A DNA stretch of 64,000 bases from Chrysomallon squamiferum (GCA_012295275.1 CM022673.1:12746288-12810287); one strand, 5' to 3'; counted from the stretch's first letter, positions 1 to 12,094 are shown. Notes: generated by a model from the sequence alone, not told the origin. Translations and numbers: made by a program.

Positions 1-345
1 TAACATTCTAAGCAGGATGTAAAATGTTTTAAGTAGAACTCATCATGTGCCTGGTTTATGAAGTAGAACATATTTTGTGTTTTTTCACAGAATGCTATGT
101 ATAAAGTTGAACAAATGACATGTTTTTTCTAGAACATGATGTATAAAGTGGAACATTTGATGTGTTTTTTGTAGAATATAATGAACATATGATGTGTCAA
201 GCTGAACACATTTTACTGTTATTTTTTACTGTGTTTTAAACAGAACAAATGACAAATTAAGAAGAACGCTATGTGTTACACAGAACATATTTTGTGTTAT
301 TTAGAATGTGAAACTGTAAGTGGAACATATATAATATTTAAAAAT
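1..345. repeat. Degenerate ~42-bp tandem array
   Basis: The motif 'gtataaagt-gaac' followed by 'tgttttttctagaa' recurs with a spacing of about 42-53 bases (for example at 99 and 141), and weaker copies run to about 340. Unit members have diverged, so this is an old minisatellite truncated by the window edge. No coding frame crosses it. Confidence 0.6.
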
Positions 346-356
346 AAATTTATTGA

Positions 357-500
357 TTTCTAGAATACAAAACATTTCTCAGAATGTAATTTAGGAATTC
401 TTTAAAATTTAATTGTCATTTCAACATTATTAAGTAACTTAGAAATTACTTAAACTGTATCTAGTAATTTCTAAAATACAAAATATTTCTCAGAATGTTT
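357..500. repeat. Direct repeat pair, ~31 bp, 111 bp apart
   Basis: Near-identical segments beginning 'tttctagaatacaaa' at 357 and 'tttctaaaatacaaa' at 468 each continue into 'atttctcagaatgt'. They may be a two-copy tandem unit or the edge of a degenerate array. Confidence 0.6.
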
Positions 501-649
501 AGATGTACTACTGATTTATCAACAACTGATTAATTTTAAAAAACATTAACTAGAACATGTGTTAAATAGAAACCTTGTTGAAATCTTTGAGGTTACTAGA
601 AATGTAGGCATATACACTTACACAAATGCATATTCACATAATACATTGT

Positions 650-733
650 ATTATATATATATATATATATATACGTGTAAGGATATACATTTACATACAT
701 ACTGAACACATAAACACACACACACACACACAT
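650..733. repeat. (TA)n and (CA)n microsatellites
   Basis: A (TA)n run lies at about 652-673 and a (CA)n run at about 713-732, with TACA-type variants between them. The open frame across this block translates as Tyr-Ile and Thr-His repeats and is not a gene. Confidence 0.9.
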
Positions 734-811
734 ACATACTCACATACAGGTACACTTTCACATATACACACTACATTTCTCTCTTTCTCTCTCCCCATCT
801 CTCTGTCTATT

Positions 812-931
<120 letters not shown>

Positions 932-974
932 GTTAGTCTTTTTTTTTTTTTAGTTCCTTACTATTCATCTTCTT

Positions 975-1110
975 ACAGACAGGATGTGTTGTATTCTTTG
1001 ATGTGTTCTCATGAATACAAGCTGGAATGGGAAATGTATTCTGAGGATCCAATGAGAGGAACTGATCCTATAATCAATCATTCCTCAGGCAAAAACTCTA
1101 ACCTCTTTAT
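975..1110 (-). mobile_element. tRNA-type SINE fragment (minus strand)
   Basis: Read on the minus strand, the order of blocks matches the SINE family found throughout this window. The promoter-like head end lies at 1081-1110. The internal block 'gctggaatgggaaat' is at 1021. The 'tttgat' and 'cagacaggat' blocks are at 975-1000. The copy is decayed and lacks the 3' tail. No target-site duplication was seen. Confidence 0.6.
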
Positions 1111-1387
1111 TAACAAAATTGTTATTACAGATTTCCATTCTGTTATTCTTTAAAGACAATAATCTCTGGTTGTTTTTTCAAAACACAGTGGAGAATGTAA
1201 TCTACATTGTGTTGTTTTTCATTATGTACAAGATCTGCAGCTATCTCATTTTTTTTTTTCAATCATCATTAAAACAACAAAGAGCAGGAACACATGAAAG
1301 GAAACAAGCCTTCAATCAAAGCAAATTGATCCTTTTTTATTGATTAGATAATAGGATACAATGAACTTTTCAATACAAATAAGAGAG

Positions 1388-1625
1388 ACATGGACAGAGA
1401 GAGAGAGAGAGTCAGACAGACAGAGGAACAGAGACAGAGAGAGAGAGAGAGAGAGAAATGACAGACAGATAAAGAGATATAAAGAAAGAGAAAGACAGAC
1501 AGAGAGACAGACAGAGAGAGAGAAAAAGAGATGGAGAAAGAGAGAAAAATAATAAAGAAAGAGATAGAAAGAGAAAGTAACAGTGAAAATAAAAGGAGAG
1601 AAGGAATGAAAGGGAGAGATACACA
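1388..1625. repeat. GA/ACAG-rich imperfect repeat
   Basis: The plus strand is almost pure purine with interspersed ACAG units. All three minus-strand open frames here are Ser-Leu-Cys low complexity and were not called. Confidence 0.9.
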
Positions 1626-1819
1626 CATTATAGATTCAAACAAATGCTTGAAGACAAACTCAGTTTATTAAAATGAAACATTAATTTTTGTAATGATAAA
1701 AGTTGACATAAAAACATTTGGTTATTTTTTAAATATTCACTTAGAAAATAGCATCATAACAAACACCAATACACATACACACAGAAGCAGACAAAAATGC
1801 AAATAAATATGCATGCAAC

Positions 1820-2180
1820 ACAAACAGCACACAAAAGTTCACTAAAACAAATAAAAACAAGTCACTCTACATAATGATAGTTCATTAATTCTTTAAACTA
1901 ACAGTAACGTTTTCAACCAGAAGAAAAAGATGAAAAAAACATAAATAAATAAAAAGACAAAGTTATTTTTGAAAGACAGGAGTCAGTTTTAACTTTATCA
2001 GAGAGAACTGATACTTTGTTGTTGTTTTATTTTACATATTTATCTCAGTTTCTTTTATCGTTTTCTTCTGGTTGAAAAGGTTACTGTTAGTTATGTGAAA
2101 TTTAATGAAATAATGAAGTATCTTTATGTAGAGATAATTTATAAATGTAAGATAACTTTGTGTACATTCTTCTAGCCAAT
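1820..2180. mobile_element. Foldback / MITE-like element with ~150-bp inverted arms
   Basis: The left arm (about 1820-1965) reads 'ctctacataatgat', then 'taacagtaac' (1899-1908), then 'ttttcaaccagaagaaaa'. The right arm (about 2035-2180) carries the reverse complement of each block in mirror order: 'ttttcttctggttgaaaa' ending near 2078, 'gttactgtta' (2080-2089), then 'tatgtagaga'. The symmetry centre is about 1994. It has no coding capacity, so it would be non-autonomous. Target-site duplication was not resolved. Confidence 0.75.
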
Positions 2181-2207
2181 GAACCTTTTAACACCTTACA
2201 CCTATCT

Positions 2208-2411
2208 TTGTTTGTGTGTGTGTGTGTGTGTGTCTGGAGAGAGAGTCTAAACTCTTCCTTATGGCCATCCCTTTATGATGTCAACTTGCTATTTCAACCA
2301 CCTTGCTATTCACCACTAATTCATTTTATTATGTTTTAACATTTTACAACAATCACTTATCTATTACATATATCATGTATTTTCAGTGGTCATTATAGAC
2401 AGTTATGTATA

Positions 2412-2452
<41 letters not shown>

Positions 2453-2499
2453 AAATAAATATGTATGTATGTATATATGTCTGTATGTGTGTGTATGTA

Positions 2500-2536
<37 letters not shown>

Positions 2537-2560
2537 ATGTATATATATATATTATATTAT
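2208..2560. repeat. (GT)n / GTAT microsatellite cluster
   Basis: (GT)n runs lie at about 2213-2233, 2413-2447 and 2501-2531, separated by AAAT and GTAT tetranucleotides, and the cluster ends in (TA)n at about 2538-2560. A frame of Val-Cys-Met repeats here is spurious. Confidence 0.93.
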
Positions 2561-3190
2561 ATAAGGACATATTAAAAGCACAATGCGGCAGATCAAATGA
2601 TCAGCTATATAATAGTTCACACCATAATTCTCCACATAATGTAAATGTCTGGCCACTTTGGTGCCAGTAGCATCATAAGTCTAAAAATGGCTGACTCAAA
2701 CTTATACAACAATACTTTATTGTCCACTCAAAACTCAGAACTGATACTCAAACTAATAACACTGTCTTGTTCTTTCTAAGTTCCAGAGGTTTTTAAAAGT
2801 CTCTGAGTGTAACGTAAAAGTATAACTGTGGCTGGCAAAGCCTTGTAAGAAATCCATACCAAAGTTATTTTTCTGAATGAGTGAATTATGTGACTGCAGC
2901 TAACAAAACAGTCCATTGTTTGAAAATAAACAAAAAGAATTTGGTTTCATATCTCAACTTGTTGGTGATCAATAAAAAAAAAAAAAAAAAAAGCTTTTCT
3001 TGATGAAAATAGATTTTGGGAGTAGACAAAATGGCTACTCAGACGGTATTCAGAAGCATCAAATTTTGTGTTTGGTTTTAAATTAATTTTTTTTATTATT
3101 GATGTCTGAGAAAATTAAAAATAAAGATGTGGGCTGACTGATTTGGTGAAGAAGTGGAGATATCAAGTAGTTTTTTATTGTCCATTTTTA
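2561..3190. other. Unassigned A+T-rich sequence
   Basis: Ordinary-complexity AT-rich DNA with a poly-A run at about 2974-2992. No exon, RNA gene or repeat family is recognised. Confidence 0.6.
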
Positions 3191-3194
3191 TTTT

Positions 3195-3720
3195 TATTTT
3201 ACTATCAATGTTCAATGTTTTATGTTCAATGATTTTTTTTTTTTTCAGTCTAACAATTTTCTTATAATTATTTTTTAACTATTAGTCTTAGACTTTATAA
3301 AATATTTTCTTAAACTATGAGTCAAAGAATTGTTTTTATAATTTTTTTTAAACTCAGTCTAATTTTATTTTATTTATTTATTTATTTTTTATTTTTTTCA
3401 ACAATAAGAATTTACCACTTTTTAACTATCAGTGTTTAACTGTTTTTTAATTACAATTAAAGAATTTTTTTATCATCTTTTAAACTATAATAAACCTAAG
3501 AATTTTTTTTTATCAGTTCTTTTTAATTATAAAGTCTAAGAATGTACTGATTTCTTTAACTATCAGTTTAACAATATTTCTTAATTTTTTTTTAAAACTC
3601 AATTTAACCAAAAAGTTTCCCTTTTTTAACTATCAGTATTAGAATTTTTTTAACATTTTATTTTTACAGTCTAAGAATTTTTATATCTGAACTATAAGTT
3701 TATGAATTTTCATTTCATTA
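3195..3720. repeat. Degenerate ~35-bp T-rich minisatellite
   Basis: The phrase 'tttttaactatcagt' followed by 'ctaagaattttt' recurs about a dozen times with variable spacing of 30-45 bases. Clear copies lie near 3420, 3490, 3555, 3625 and 3670. It is old and strongly diverged. Confidence 0.6.
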
Positions 3721-3899
3721 TCTTTATTATTATTATTATTATGAGTCTTTCTTCTTTTAATCATAAAATCATCCATTAAAAAAAGCTGGACACACATGAT
3801 ACATTACTGTCTGATCAAAATATGTTAGTGTTAGTATGTTAGATGTTGTTAAATAAAAATATAGCTAACATCACCCCATGTCATAGTGGTGTTCCCAAG

Positions 3900-4163
<264 letters not shown>

Positions 4164-5140
4164 AAACACATACATACACATATACACAATTATAGATATT
4201 TTATAAATGTCACATGTTAAATCTCTTTCCAGTTTCATATTTACAAACACGTGATTTCACATGTTGATTCCTACCATTCACTGAGAGTTTTGTTTTATAA
4301 AGTGAAGAGAGATGAATTTATTAACTGTGTGATTTAATGACTGACTGAGTTTTATTTCACACCAGTGTTGATCAATACAGCACATCAAATCCACTTACTA
4401 ACAGTTCCACTGCCATTTCAGCATTTCCTCTGTGTTATCTGCAACTGTCTGCTCCAATCTGAGACATCTTGGAGTCTGCAGAATGCCAGGAAGGAGCTCT
4501 GCCATTGTTACAAGAAAACTGCATGTGGAGGGAAGCAACAGAGTTTGAGATGTCTGTAAATGTCACGGATTTTTGTTGTTCCGTCACACATTTATTTCTA
4601 ATTATCTTGTGGTTTCAATATTACCCACAATTCCAGACGGTTTTGCTCCTTTTGCCAGTTTCACAATTGTTTGTAATTTTGTTTTTTTTATATTTACCCA
4701 CAATTCCATATGGTCTAGGATATTGGATGCTATTGATGAATGTCATATTGTCTGTCATCTCTTTGTATGCTGGTTTCAGCTCCAGGGTAAAACAAACCAA
4801 ATTTAGATCTTCAAATGAGCAGTTATTTCAAGACTTGAAATTACTTTCACAAACATAATAGTCACATATCAGCAAGCCCCTGTATGATAAACATGTCTGA
4901 TACATACTGAGGTCAAATCAAGAAATGTTTATCAGCATATTTTTAAAAGTTGTATAGATATACTTACGATTAAGGGTAAGTATAGATAAGAAGAATTCTC
5001 TGATATGATTCTGTGTGATGTTAATTTTATTACTGACATGGGCACAAAATCCAAGTTTCTGAGTTGTCAGTACAAACTGGTATTAAATTTGATTTAACCA
5101 GAAACGTTGGCTTGCTGAGGATGTAAGTGTGATAATGTAT
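4164..5140. other. Unassigned unique-looking sequence with a spurious 129-codon frame
   Basis: An open frame of 129 codons (4469-4858, plus) translates to a Cys/Phe/Leu-rich product with no domain I recognise. It has no splice context and ends in repetitive Phe-Leu sequence. Its first half overlaps a second frame of similar quality. I regard it as chance open frame in A+T-rich DNA and do not call a gene. Confidence 0.5.
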
Positions 5141-5149
5141 GATATGAAA

Positions 5150-5600
5150 CAGACACAGAAAGATAGACAGACAGACAGAGAGAAAGTGAGATAGAGAGAA
5201 AAGAAGAGCAAGGAAAGAGAGAAGGAGAGAAAGGAAAAAGGGAGGGAGATATAGAAAGAGACCAATTAAAAGAAAATCAGAAAGAAAGAGAAAGAGAAAA
5301 TATAAAGTCAGAGATAGAGAAAAAAACTCTATACATTATCAAAACTAAAAATACAGATTTACAGAGATAATGCCAGGTAAGTACAAACAAAATCAGAGAG
5401 AGACAAAGAGTGCTACAGAGAATGTAAGAGAGATAGAATGAGAGTGAGAAAGAAAAACAGAGAAAAACAAGAAGATGCAGACAATGAGAGCGAGAGAAAG
5501 AAAGAAAATGTGAGAGAAAAAGAGCAAGAGAAATAGAAAGTGAGAAAGAAAAACAGAGAGACATGGAGAGAATGAGAGATTGAGAGAGACTGTTTCTTTA
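5150..5600. repeat. GA-rich imperfect repeat tract
   Basis: About 450 bases of purine-biased plus strand are built from GAGA, GAAA and GACA units. The opposite strand gives several Ser/Leu/Phe frames that are not genes. Confidence 0.88.
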
Positions 5601-5639
5601 CAACACATGTACAAACAGGTACTTCACAACCACATTGTT

Positions 5640-5880
5640 TTTGACAGGAAAGTCCTTAACCATCAATTAAAAAACCCACCTCCACCAAACTCACAATGTG
5701 CTGACAACGTCATTAACTTGCCACGATGACTAAAACATCAGCGATGTCACACAAACTGTTAGTGATTAGTGACAGCTTAATCAATCAGTCACAGTCTCAA
5801 TATCAACACTCGAGAGAATTCACGTGTCCCTGCATCTTAATATCAACTACGAAAATTAGCAAAAGAACACGACAGCATGA
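5640..5880. promoter_or_regulatory. Candidate conserved noncoding element
   Basis: A mixed-complexity island with at least seven CpG in about 170 bases, in a CpG-poor neighbourhood. It holds an E-box 'cacgtg' near 5822 and a PBX/HOX-like 'cttaatcaatcag' near 5777. These are motif matches only; regulatory function is inferred and needs sequence conservation as evidence. Confidence 0.25.
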
Positions 5881-5934
5881 AAATACATCAGTAATTTACT
5901 ATTATTATAAAGAAAAAGTTAGCTAGGAAGAAGA

Positions 5935-6660
5935 ATAAATAAATAAATAAATAAATAAACAGATAAACAGACAATAAATAGTAAAATGAATAAATAAACA
6001 AACAAAAATAAAAACAGAAGAAGAAGAAAAGAAAAAAAGGAAAATGTAAAAGTAATGTTAATTGTTTTATTTTTTATTTTATAATTAAAATGTGTTAAAA
6101 AATATTCTGTTACTTGTTAGATAATCTTTTTTTTGTGTTACACAATGATGTCTTTGATAGTCTTTTATGCTGGATTAATGGATTTTATGCTGGAATACAC
6201 AACAGGCAGGATAGATTCATTTAGATTTTGTGAATTACAGTTAAAAAATGGAAACACGAATACAAAAAAATGTTTTTATTTTCTTTCTACTTTTTAATTT
6301 CTTCATTTATCTATCTGTCTGACTTACTGTTTTTTCTATCTATCTGTCTGTCTATTTGTCTGTCTGATGGTCTATCTATCCATCTATCTATTTATTATTT
6401 ATTATTAATACTGCCGCTACTACCAGAAATATTATAATAATAATAATTGTTATTATTATATTATTTATACAACTATTTCTATATCATTGTTATTGATATT
6501 ATTATTATATAATTATTGCTGCAATTATTATTACTATTATTGTTATTGTTATTGTTATTTTTAATGTTTATTTATTTATTCATTTATTTGTTTATTTATT
6601 TACTTATTTACTTATTTACTTACTTATATTTATTTATTACTGTTATCGCCTCAGTCAAAA
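5935..6660. repeat. AAAT, TTAT and ATCT simple-repeat region
   Basis: (AAAT)n lies at about 5936-5959, TCTG/TCTA repeats at 6305-6395, ATT/AAT triplets at 6410-6560 and (TTAT)n at about 6560-6640. A Leu/Tyr/Ile-rich frame over the last part is spurious. Confidence 0.85.
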
Positions 6661-7457
6661 AAAAAACACCCTCAGAAACAGTAACAACATTAACACACTC
6701 TTTCAATCTGCCATCACAGCTTGTGTTTTTTCTAAAAAAAATAAAAGCTTTTCACAATTTTTTACTGAAACAGTGTAACAGAAGTTGACTGCAGAAAGAT
6801 ATTTTCAGAACACCTGAAAAAACACTTTCATCTAAAAATGTGGACTATTCAATCTATTAATAAAGAAAGTCTTTTAAGTACGATGATTTCTACCTGTATT
6901 TCTTAGCATCAAAGAGTTTCTGTAAACTCTACAAAAAATAGTCCCTTGTAATTAAAAATAAAATACTCAAAAATTATAAATGAGGAACTTTGTACACTAT
7001 TTATTTAAAAAAAAAAAAAATTCAAAAGATAAATTTGATAAATTGTTATTATACTACCTTTATTTTTAAATTTATAATGAGGTGTAGATGCATATACATA
7101 TATATTTTATTTTATTAATTTTTAATTGATTTTATTTGTTTGTTGCTGGGTTTGTTGTTGTTTTTTTTCATTTTATTTTGTTATAATTTGATTTATTTAT
7201 TTGTATTTTTATTTATTTATTTTATATTTTATTTATGTTTTTATTTTAATGTTTTGTTGTATATTTATTTTACTTTATTTGGATATTTTATTTTATTTTT
7301 ACTAGTTTCATTTTATTATATTCTATTTTATTAGTTTTGTTTTATTTTATTTTAAACAATAACAAAAACACAAATACAGTAGTTGTTTTGAAACAATATA
7401 CAAATATATGCTGTGAAAAAACATTATTTAAATTTTTTACTTTTTTTTTTATAATTT
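6661..7457. other. A+T-rich sequence with TTTA/TTTTA repeats
   Basis: Unique-looking sequence to about 7080, then imperfect (TTTTA)n/(TTTA)n at 7100-7350. No gene is supported. Confidence 0.7.
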
Positions 7458-7640
7458 TTTACTAATTGTGACCTATAAGAAAATATGATAAAAATAGTAC
7501 TGTTGTTTAAATCTTTCTAATTCAGACCAGTTAAAAATATGAAAAAAAAACTCTTACTAATTATTACCAATCAGAATACATGACAAAAACAGTATGGGAA
7601 AAAACAATATCTCACTAATTACAACCAATCAGAAAGTACA
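7458..7640. repeat. Degenerate ~40-58-bp tandem repeat
   Basis: Four divergent copies begin 'actaatt' and continue 'accaatcagaa' or a variant, near 7460, 7517, 7555 and 7613. Spacing is irregular. Confidence 0.5.
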
Positions 7641-7864
7641 ATCCATATCTCTGCATTACAGTCAAACCAATATGGCAGCCTAACAGCAGAGAGCAAGAAA
7701 TGATTGAGTGTTATTAACAGTAATAACATGATCTGGTTAGTCCTGTACAGCACAGTGTATGTTGTTACTGCATTTAATGTCTGTCTTTATGTCATCATTT
7801 CTTTACTGCTTTACAGACTGAGGCTGTTTACACAGGTTTCACATCAGACACTGATACACTGCAG

Positions 7865-8335
7865 GGGCTAATATGACATTTTGGGGCTGATAAGTGTGTT
7901 TCAGGTTGATACTGTATTTGAGGCATATATCATATTCAGACTGATGTTATGTTTGAAGCTGCTATGTTTTTGAGGATGATGTATCATTTGAGGATCATCA
8001 GACATGTGATAACAACCTGTCCATGGCTTGGACTAATACTACATACCTGTCTAATAACAATAATATTATGTGTTATATCAAGTTGTAGACCAATGCTATT
8101 TTACAACATCAAGCCATAGGCCAGCATCAAGCCATTGGTCAACATATGTCATAGGCCAGCATCATATGTTAGGCCAACATCATTTAACAGAACAGTATCA
8201 TGTCAAGTGCCAACCACTGTCTTGTCACAGGTCAGAATTAAGTCATTATCCTGTCAGTCTAACGTGATATTTGATGTGAAGATAATTACTGAGGTCAGTA
8301 TGATATCTCAAGTTACAGAATTGATCTGTAACATC
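7865..8335. repeat. Degenerate 18-20-bp minisatellite in two subfamilies
   Basis: From 7865 to about 8010, about eight units of 17-19 bases follow the pattern 'gaggctgatatgatattt'. From about 8085 to 8335 the units resemble 'catcaagccataggccag'. Two overlapping open frames here are products of the repeat, not genes. Confidence 0.6.
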
Positions 8336-8394
8336 TGATGTGTAACACTGAAACCCAGCAGGGTAATTGTGCAATGTACACCAGCCCAACATGA

Positions 8395-8620
8395 CAGCTC
8401 AATCACATCCTCCGATAATCAATACACACAGCTGCTGCTGTTGTTGTTGTTGTTGTTGTTGTCGTCACATCTCCGCCGTGGTCGTGTTTCAGACCCAAGG
8501 TCAGACTAGTTAAGACATTTTTACGTCTTCTTGTTCAGTTTGCTGACGAATCTGTAAATCACGACGTATCTGATTACACATCTCATTTTAGCTTTCAGTT
8601 TGTAGTTGTACTGTTTGTCA
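8395..8620. promoter_or_regulatory. CpG-retaining island, candidate regulatory element
   Basis: About nine or more CpG occur within 180 bases (8410-8570), including 'ctccgccgtggtcgtg' and 'cacgacgtat', beside a short (GTT)n run. A nuclear-receptor half-site 'aaggtca' lies near 8498. No coding frame is seen. It could instead be a short unmethylated patch or chance. Confidence 0.25.
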
Positions 8621-8779
8621 CAGTAAAAGTGTTAATTACATACTTTGTTGAAACTGTTCAGTGTTAAAGGATTAATACATAGTTTAGTTGCAGTTGTACT
8701 CTTTGTGAAATGGTGCTGGCTAGGAAAGGGTTAACTAATATAATTTTTGTAAAATAAAAAATCTGAAAAAATATGTTAA

Positions 8780-8925
8780 CCTCACTCCACAGGTTATGTT
8801 TAAGAATTAGCAGCAAGAAATATTCTGAATGCACCTTCCCATGGGCAAAAATATGGACATACACAAGCCTTGATAAACCAAGAGCTGAGCCAGTGGCTGG
8901 AACATGAAATAACACAATGAAGACC
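8780..8925 (-). mobile_element. tRNA-type SINE, central and 3' part (minus strand)
   Basis: Plus-strand blocks, which read backwards along the element, are 'agcagcaag' (8809), 'tgcaccttccca', 'cttgataaacca' and 'ccagtggctggaacatgaaa' near 8889. The same block order recurs at 29.05 kb. Overlapping open frame is incidental. Confidence 0.75.
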
Positions 8926-9004
8926 ATTAAGAAAAACTCTGATTCCCAATAATTTTAAACTTCTCTTTGTAATTATTAGTTAGTTAGGTCATGAAGACTC
9001 CACA

Positions 9005-9006
9005 TA

Positions 9007-9046
<40 letters not shown>

Positions 9047-9330
9047 AAAAATATATAATAATAATAAAATAAAATAAAATAAAAATTAGAAAATGAGTTC
9101 AGCATGCAATTACTCTTAAATGATTTTTAAAAAATTATTTCTTCCAGTTTCCTCTGAATAATGACATAACTGAAACGTTTAATTCGCAGACGAAGATGTT
9201 AAATCAATGTTGCACCCTGAAGCATTTTCTTCTTTCATTCAAATACTTTTGTATCTCTCCAACAGAAGAGCATCTCAACCAAAATTATGAAATAGCAATT
9301 TTCTAAAAAAAAAAAAAAAAAAAAAAAATT
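9005..9330. repeat. Poly-A tracts flanking unassigned sequence
   Basis: A runs lie at about 9009-9042 and 9306-9328, with AAT/AAAAT repeats at 9055-9085. The sequence between shows no recognisable gene. The A runs may be retroposon tails but have no clear body. Confidence 0.7.
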
Positions 9331-9764
9331 CTTCATTTTTTGTTTCCGTTTTAGTTTGAATTTATTTTCCTTCTTATTATTATTGTTGTTGTTGTCATGT
9401 TGTTGTTGTTGTTGTCATGTTGTTGTAGTTGTTATTGTTATTGTTATTTATTTAATTAGTTAGTTATTGTGTTATTTATTGTTGTTTCATTTAAAGCATT
9501 TTAAATGTTTCAAACAGGAAAATAGATATAAAATTTTATTAACTGCACATATTTAAATTACAATATTCAGTTTTTATTCTTCCTTGAATACTAAAATTTT
9601 TATCACTATTGCATATTATTTTTAATTATTTTAAATTTTTTTATTTTTTATTTTGGTTAACATAAAAAAGAGTTTGGTAAGAAAATGCAGCTTTAACAAA
9701 TGTATTATCTTTTTTTTACTAATATTTTAGATTAATCAACTTAATCACGTTCATCAATTAATAA

Positions 9765-9970
9765 AATTAATCAGGGGTAGATCCAAAACTGTGAACGAGT
9801 GGGCACGGCTATTGCAGTGAATAGATCTCTCAAATAATTAACTAGGGGCAAATCCAGTTTTCAGAAAAGTGAGGACCACAGTTTTTGTGGTGAAAAGAAC
9901 TTTCAAATAATTAATTAGATTTCAGAATGGGGGGAATATCACTGTGGCAGATGTAACTTTGAAAATTAAA
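9765..9970. repeat. Tandem triplicate, 71-73-bp unit
   Basis: Three units start 'aattaatcagg' (9765), 'aattaactagg' (9836) and 'aattaattaga' (9909). Units one and two share a 'gggg-a-atcca' block and end 'ctttcaaat'-like; the third is diverged. Confidence 0.65.
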
Positions 9971-10209
9971 CGTTTTTAATTATAAAGAAAAAAAATTGAA
10001 TAACTGGCATAAACAGGAATGTTGCATGTCTGCTAAGCTTTTCTTTAGTTCCATGAATGTTAATGAAATTGCAAAGAATTTAAGGTCTGAAGAATTTTTT
10101 TTTTTTTTTTTCTGGTTTCCATTTTGAAATATGCTAAAAATAACAAATCAACATGTCTTGTAATTATAATACACTGTAATAAACTATAAACATGTATGTT
10201 GCCAGCTGT

Positions 10210-10295
10210 TTGAGAGGCCCTGATTGGAACACAGCAATTTTATTTCCCAATCTAAATGTGCTCTTATATCAGAGAGGTGTCCAGTTGATTTTGTT
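10210..10295 (+). mobile_element. Possible SINE core fragment (plus strand)
   Basis: 'ttatttcccaatctaaatgtg' in two pieces, followed by 'ttatatcagagaggtgtcc', resembles the internal part of the window's SINE ('tttcccaatcc', then 'tatatcaaagg'). Weak match. Confidence 0.35.
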
Positions 10296-10399
10296 CTTAG
10301 TATTTTGATAATTAATTAAATATTTCTGTTACTAAAGCTTTGTAGACATCCAGGTTCAAGAAAGAAACCTGCATTTGTCTGGTTAATTATGAAAAGCTG

Positions 10400-10483
10400 G
10401 CAGTAGTGGTAGTAGTAGTAGTAGTAGCAGTAGTAGTAGTAGAAAAAATAATTGTTATTATAGTACTATTTATAGTAGTAGTT

Positions 10484-10524
<41 letters not shown>

Positions 10525-10670
10525 ATTGTTATTATAGTATTGTTTATAGTAGTAGTAGTAGTAGTAGTAGTAGCAGTAGCAGTAGTAGTAGCAGCAGAAA
10601 AAATAATTGTTATTATAGTACTGTTTATAGTAGTAGTAGCAGTAGTAGTAGTAGTAGCAGTAACAGTAAC
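10400..10670. repeat. (TAG)n/(CAG)n-variant triplet repeat
   Basis: Three blocks of TAG/TAGCAG triplets are separated by near-identical spacers 'ataattgttattatagta' followed by 'tgtttatag' or 'tatttatag' (about 10448, 10524 and 10603), so the triplet block and spacer were amplified together. Thr/Val frames on both strands are spurious. Confidence 0.88.
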
Positions 10671-10799
10671 AACATCAACAGATGTAGTGGCTTTCACAGT
10701 AGCTACAACAACACATATTTCATTGAACCAAATTGTAATTAGATCAGATTTGAGAGCAGAAGTCAAGCCCAGTACAACATATCTTATTACAAACGTAGA

Positions 10800-11015
10800 G
10801 ACATGAAAATGGCTTTTCTCAAGAGACTGTTAGCAAATGATGGTTTGAGATGAAGAAATGGAAATTCAGCTAATCAGAATAAATCTCATGAACTCAGGAA
10901 TACGACACGAAAAGCTCTCCGTACAGGAATAATGATTACAGATTTATCTGGATGAAAAACTTCAACTGGTCAGCTAATCGGATGTCATAATTGTTTGCTT
11001 TAATAAAAATAAAAT
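10800..11015. promoter_or_regulatory. Candidate conserved noncoding element
   Basis: Balanced-complexity stretch with homeodomain-like motifs 'cagctaatca', 'aataatgattacag' and 'cagctaatcgg', bounded by simple repeats on both sides. Five CpG are retained near 10900-10980. Function is inferred only. Confidence 0.25.
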
Positions 11016-11016
11016 T

Positions 11017-11022
<6 letters not shown>

Positions 11023-11084
<62 letters not shown>

Positions 11085-11410
11085 GATGGAAAAGGAAAAA
11101 AAAAAGTGAAAACAGAAAGAAAGAAAGAGGAATAGATAGAAAGAGAAAATGTATGTAAAGAATGTATGTATGTATGTATTTACAGACAGACATGTATGTA
11201 TGTATGTATGTATGTATGTATGTATGTATGTTTGTATGTATGTATGTATGTAAACACATAGAGAGAAAAAAAACCCAGAATGACACATAAGAGAAAGTGA
11301 GGTGTTTGTGTGAGAAACAGAAACAGAAAAAAAAAATGGTGAGAAAGTGAGAGAAAAAAATAAAACCTTTAGAAAAAAAAAAAAAGAAGAAAAAAACAGG
11401 AAACACATTA
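11023..11410. repeat. (AG)n, (GTAT)n and purine-rich tract
   Basis: Perfect (AG)n at about 11023-11081, AAG-rich spacer, (GTAT)n at about 11192-11252, then AG/A-rich sequence. Minus-strand frames of 144-156 codons are Ser-Leu and Thr-Tyr-Ile-His repeats and are not genes. Confidence 0.95.
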
Positions 11411-11589
11411 AAAAAACATATATATTTATTTTGCCACTAAGGTTTGAAAAAAACCCAGTGTTTGACCAGAAACAATAAATAAAATAATTATAGCTCTGGA
11501 TAAAGTTTTCTTTTTTATGATGTCAGATTTAAATAAATCATTTATTTTATGTATTGACATAACAGACTGTAATATCTTACTCTGACATT

Positions 11590-11830
11590 AATGTTGTTTA
11601 TTTTTCTACTTCATTATGAAAATCATGTTGACAATTGTCATAAAATTAATTATGTTTATGAGTGAAGGAAACCTTTATTGTTTTTATCTTTATTTTATTT
11701 GTAATTGTCTCTTTTATTACTTAACCACGAGCATAATGAGAATTAATTTCCTGTACAGTGTATCCATAGAAACAAATAAATTAATGTTTATCCACACCTT
11801 GACAAAATTTACAACAAAAAGTTATTAGAT
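11590..11830. promoter_or_regulatory. Candidate conserved noncoding element
   Basis: Contains the palindrome 'gacaattgtc' followed by 'ataaaattaattatg' (11630-11655), 'ttaaccacgagcataatgag' (RUNX-like AACCAC) and 'gaattaatttcctg'. A 70-codon frame overlaps but has no protein features. Regulatory role is inferred. Confidence 0.25.
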
Positions 11831-12094
11831 TTTTGTAAAATAAACTAGATGGCTCTATTTATTACCAACAAAGGATCTTTTAAAATTTCCCCAGTATGCA
11901 AAACAAAATATCTAAGCTTTTTATTATTAGCTTGTCATGGAGCTCAGTTTGGAATGGGAATATTCAATTGAATGAAATAAAACTGAAAATTAAATACTAC
12001 TGTAAAAGTATAACAAGGTTTTTTTTAAATATCAATTTAAGAAAGATATGATAAAAAGAAGAAATAATTAGTAACAGAAAGAAAGAATGAGAAA

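Noticed and set aside
4469-4858. 129-codon plus-strand frame as a gene
   Set aside because: No recognised motif, overlapping alternative frames of equal quality, and Phe/Leu bias expected from base composition.
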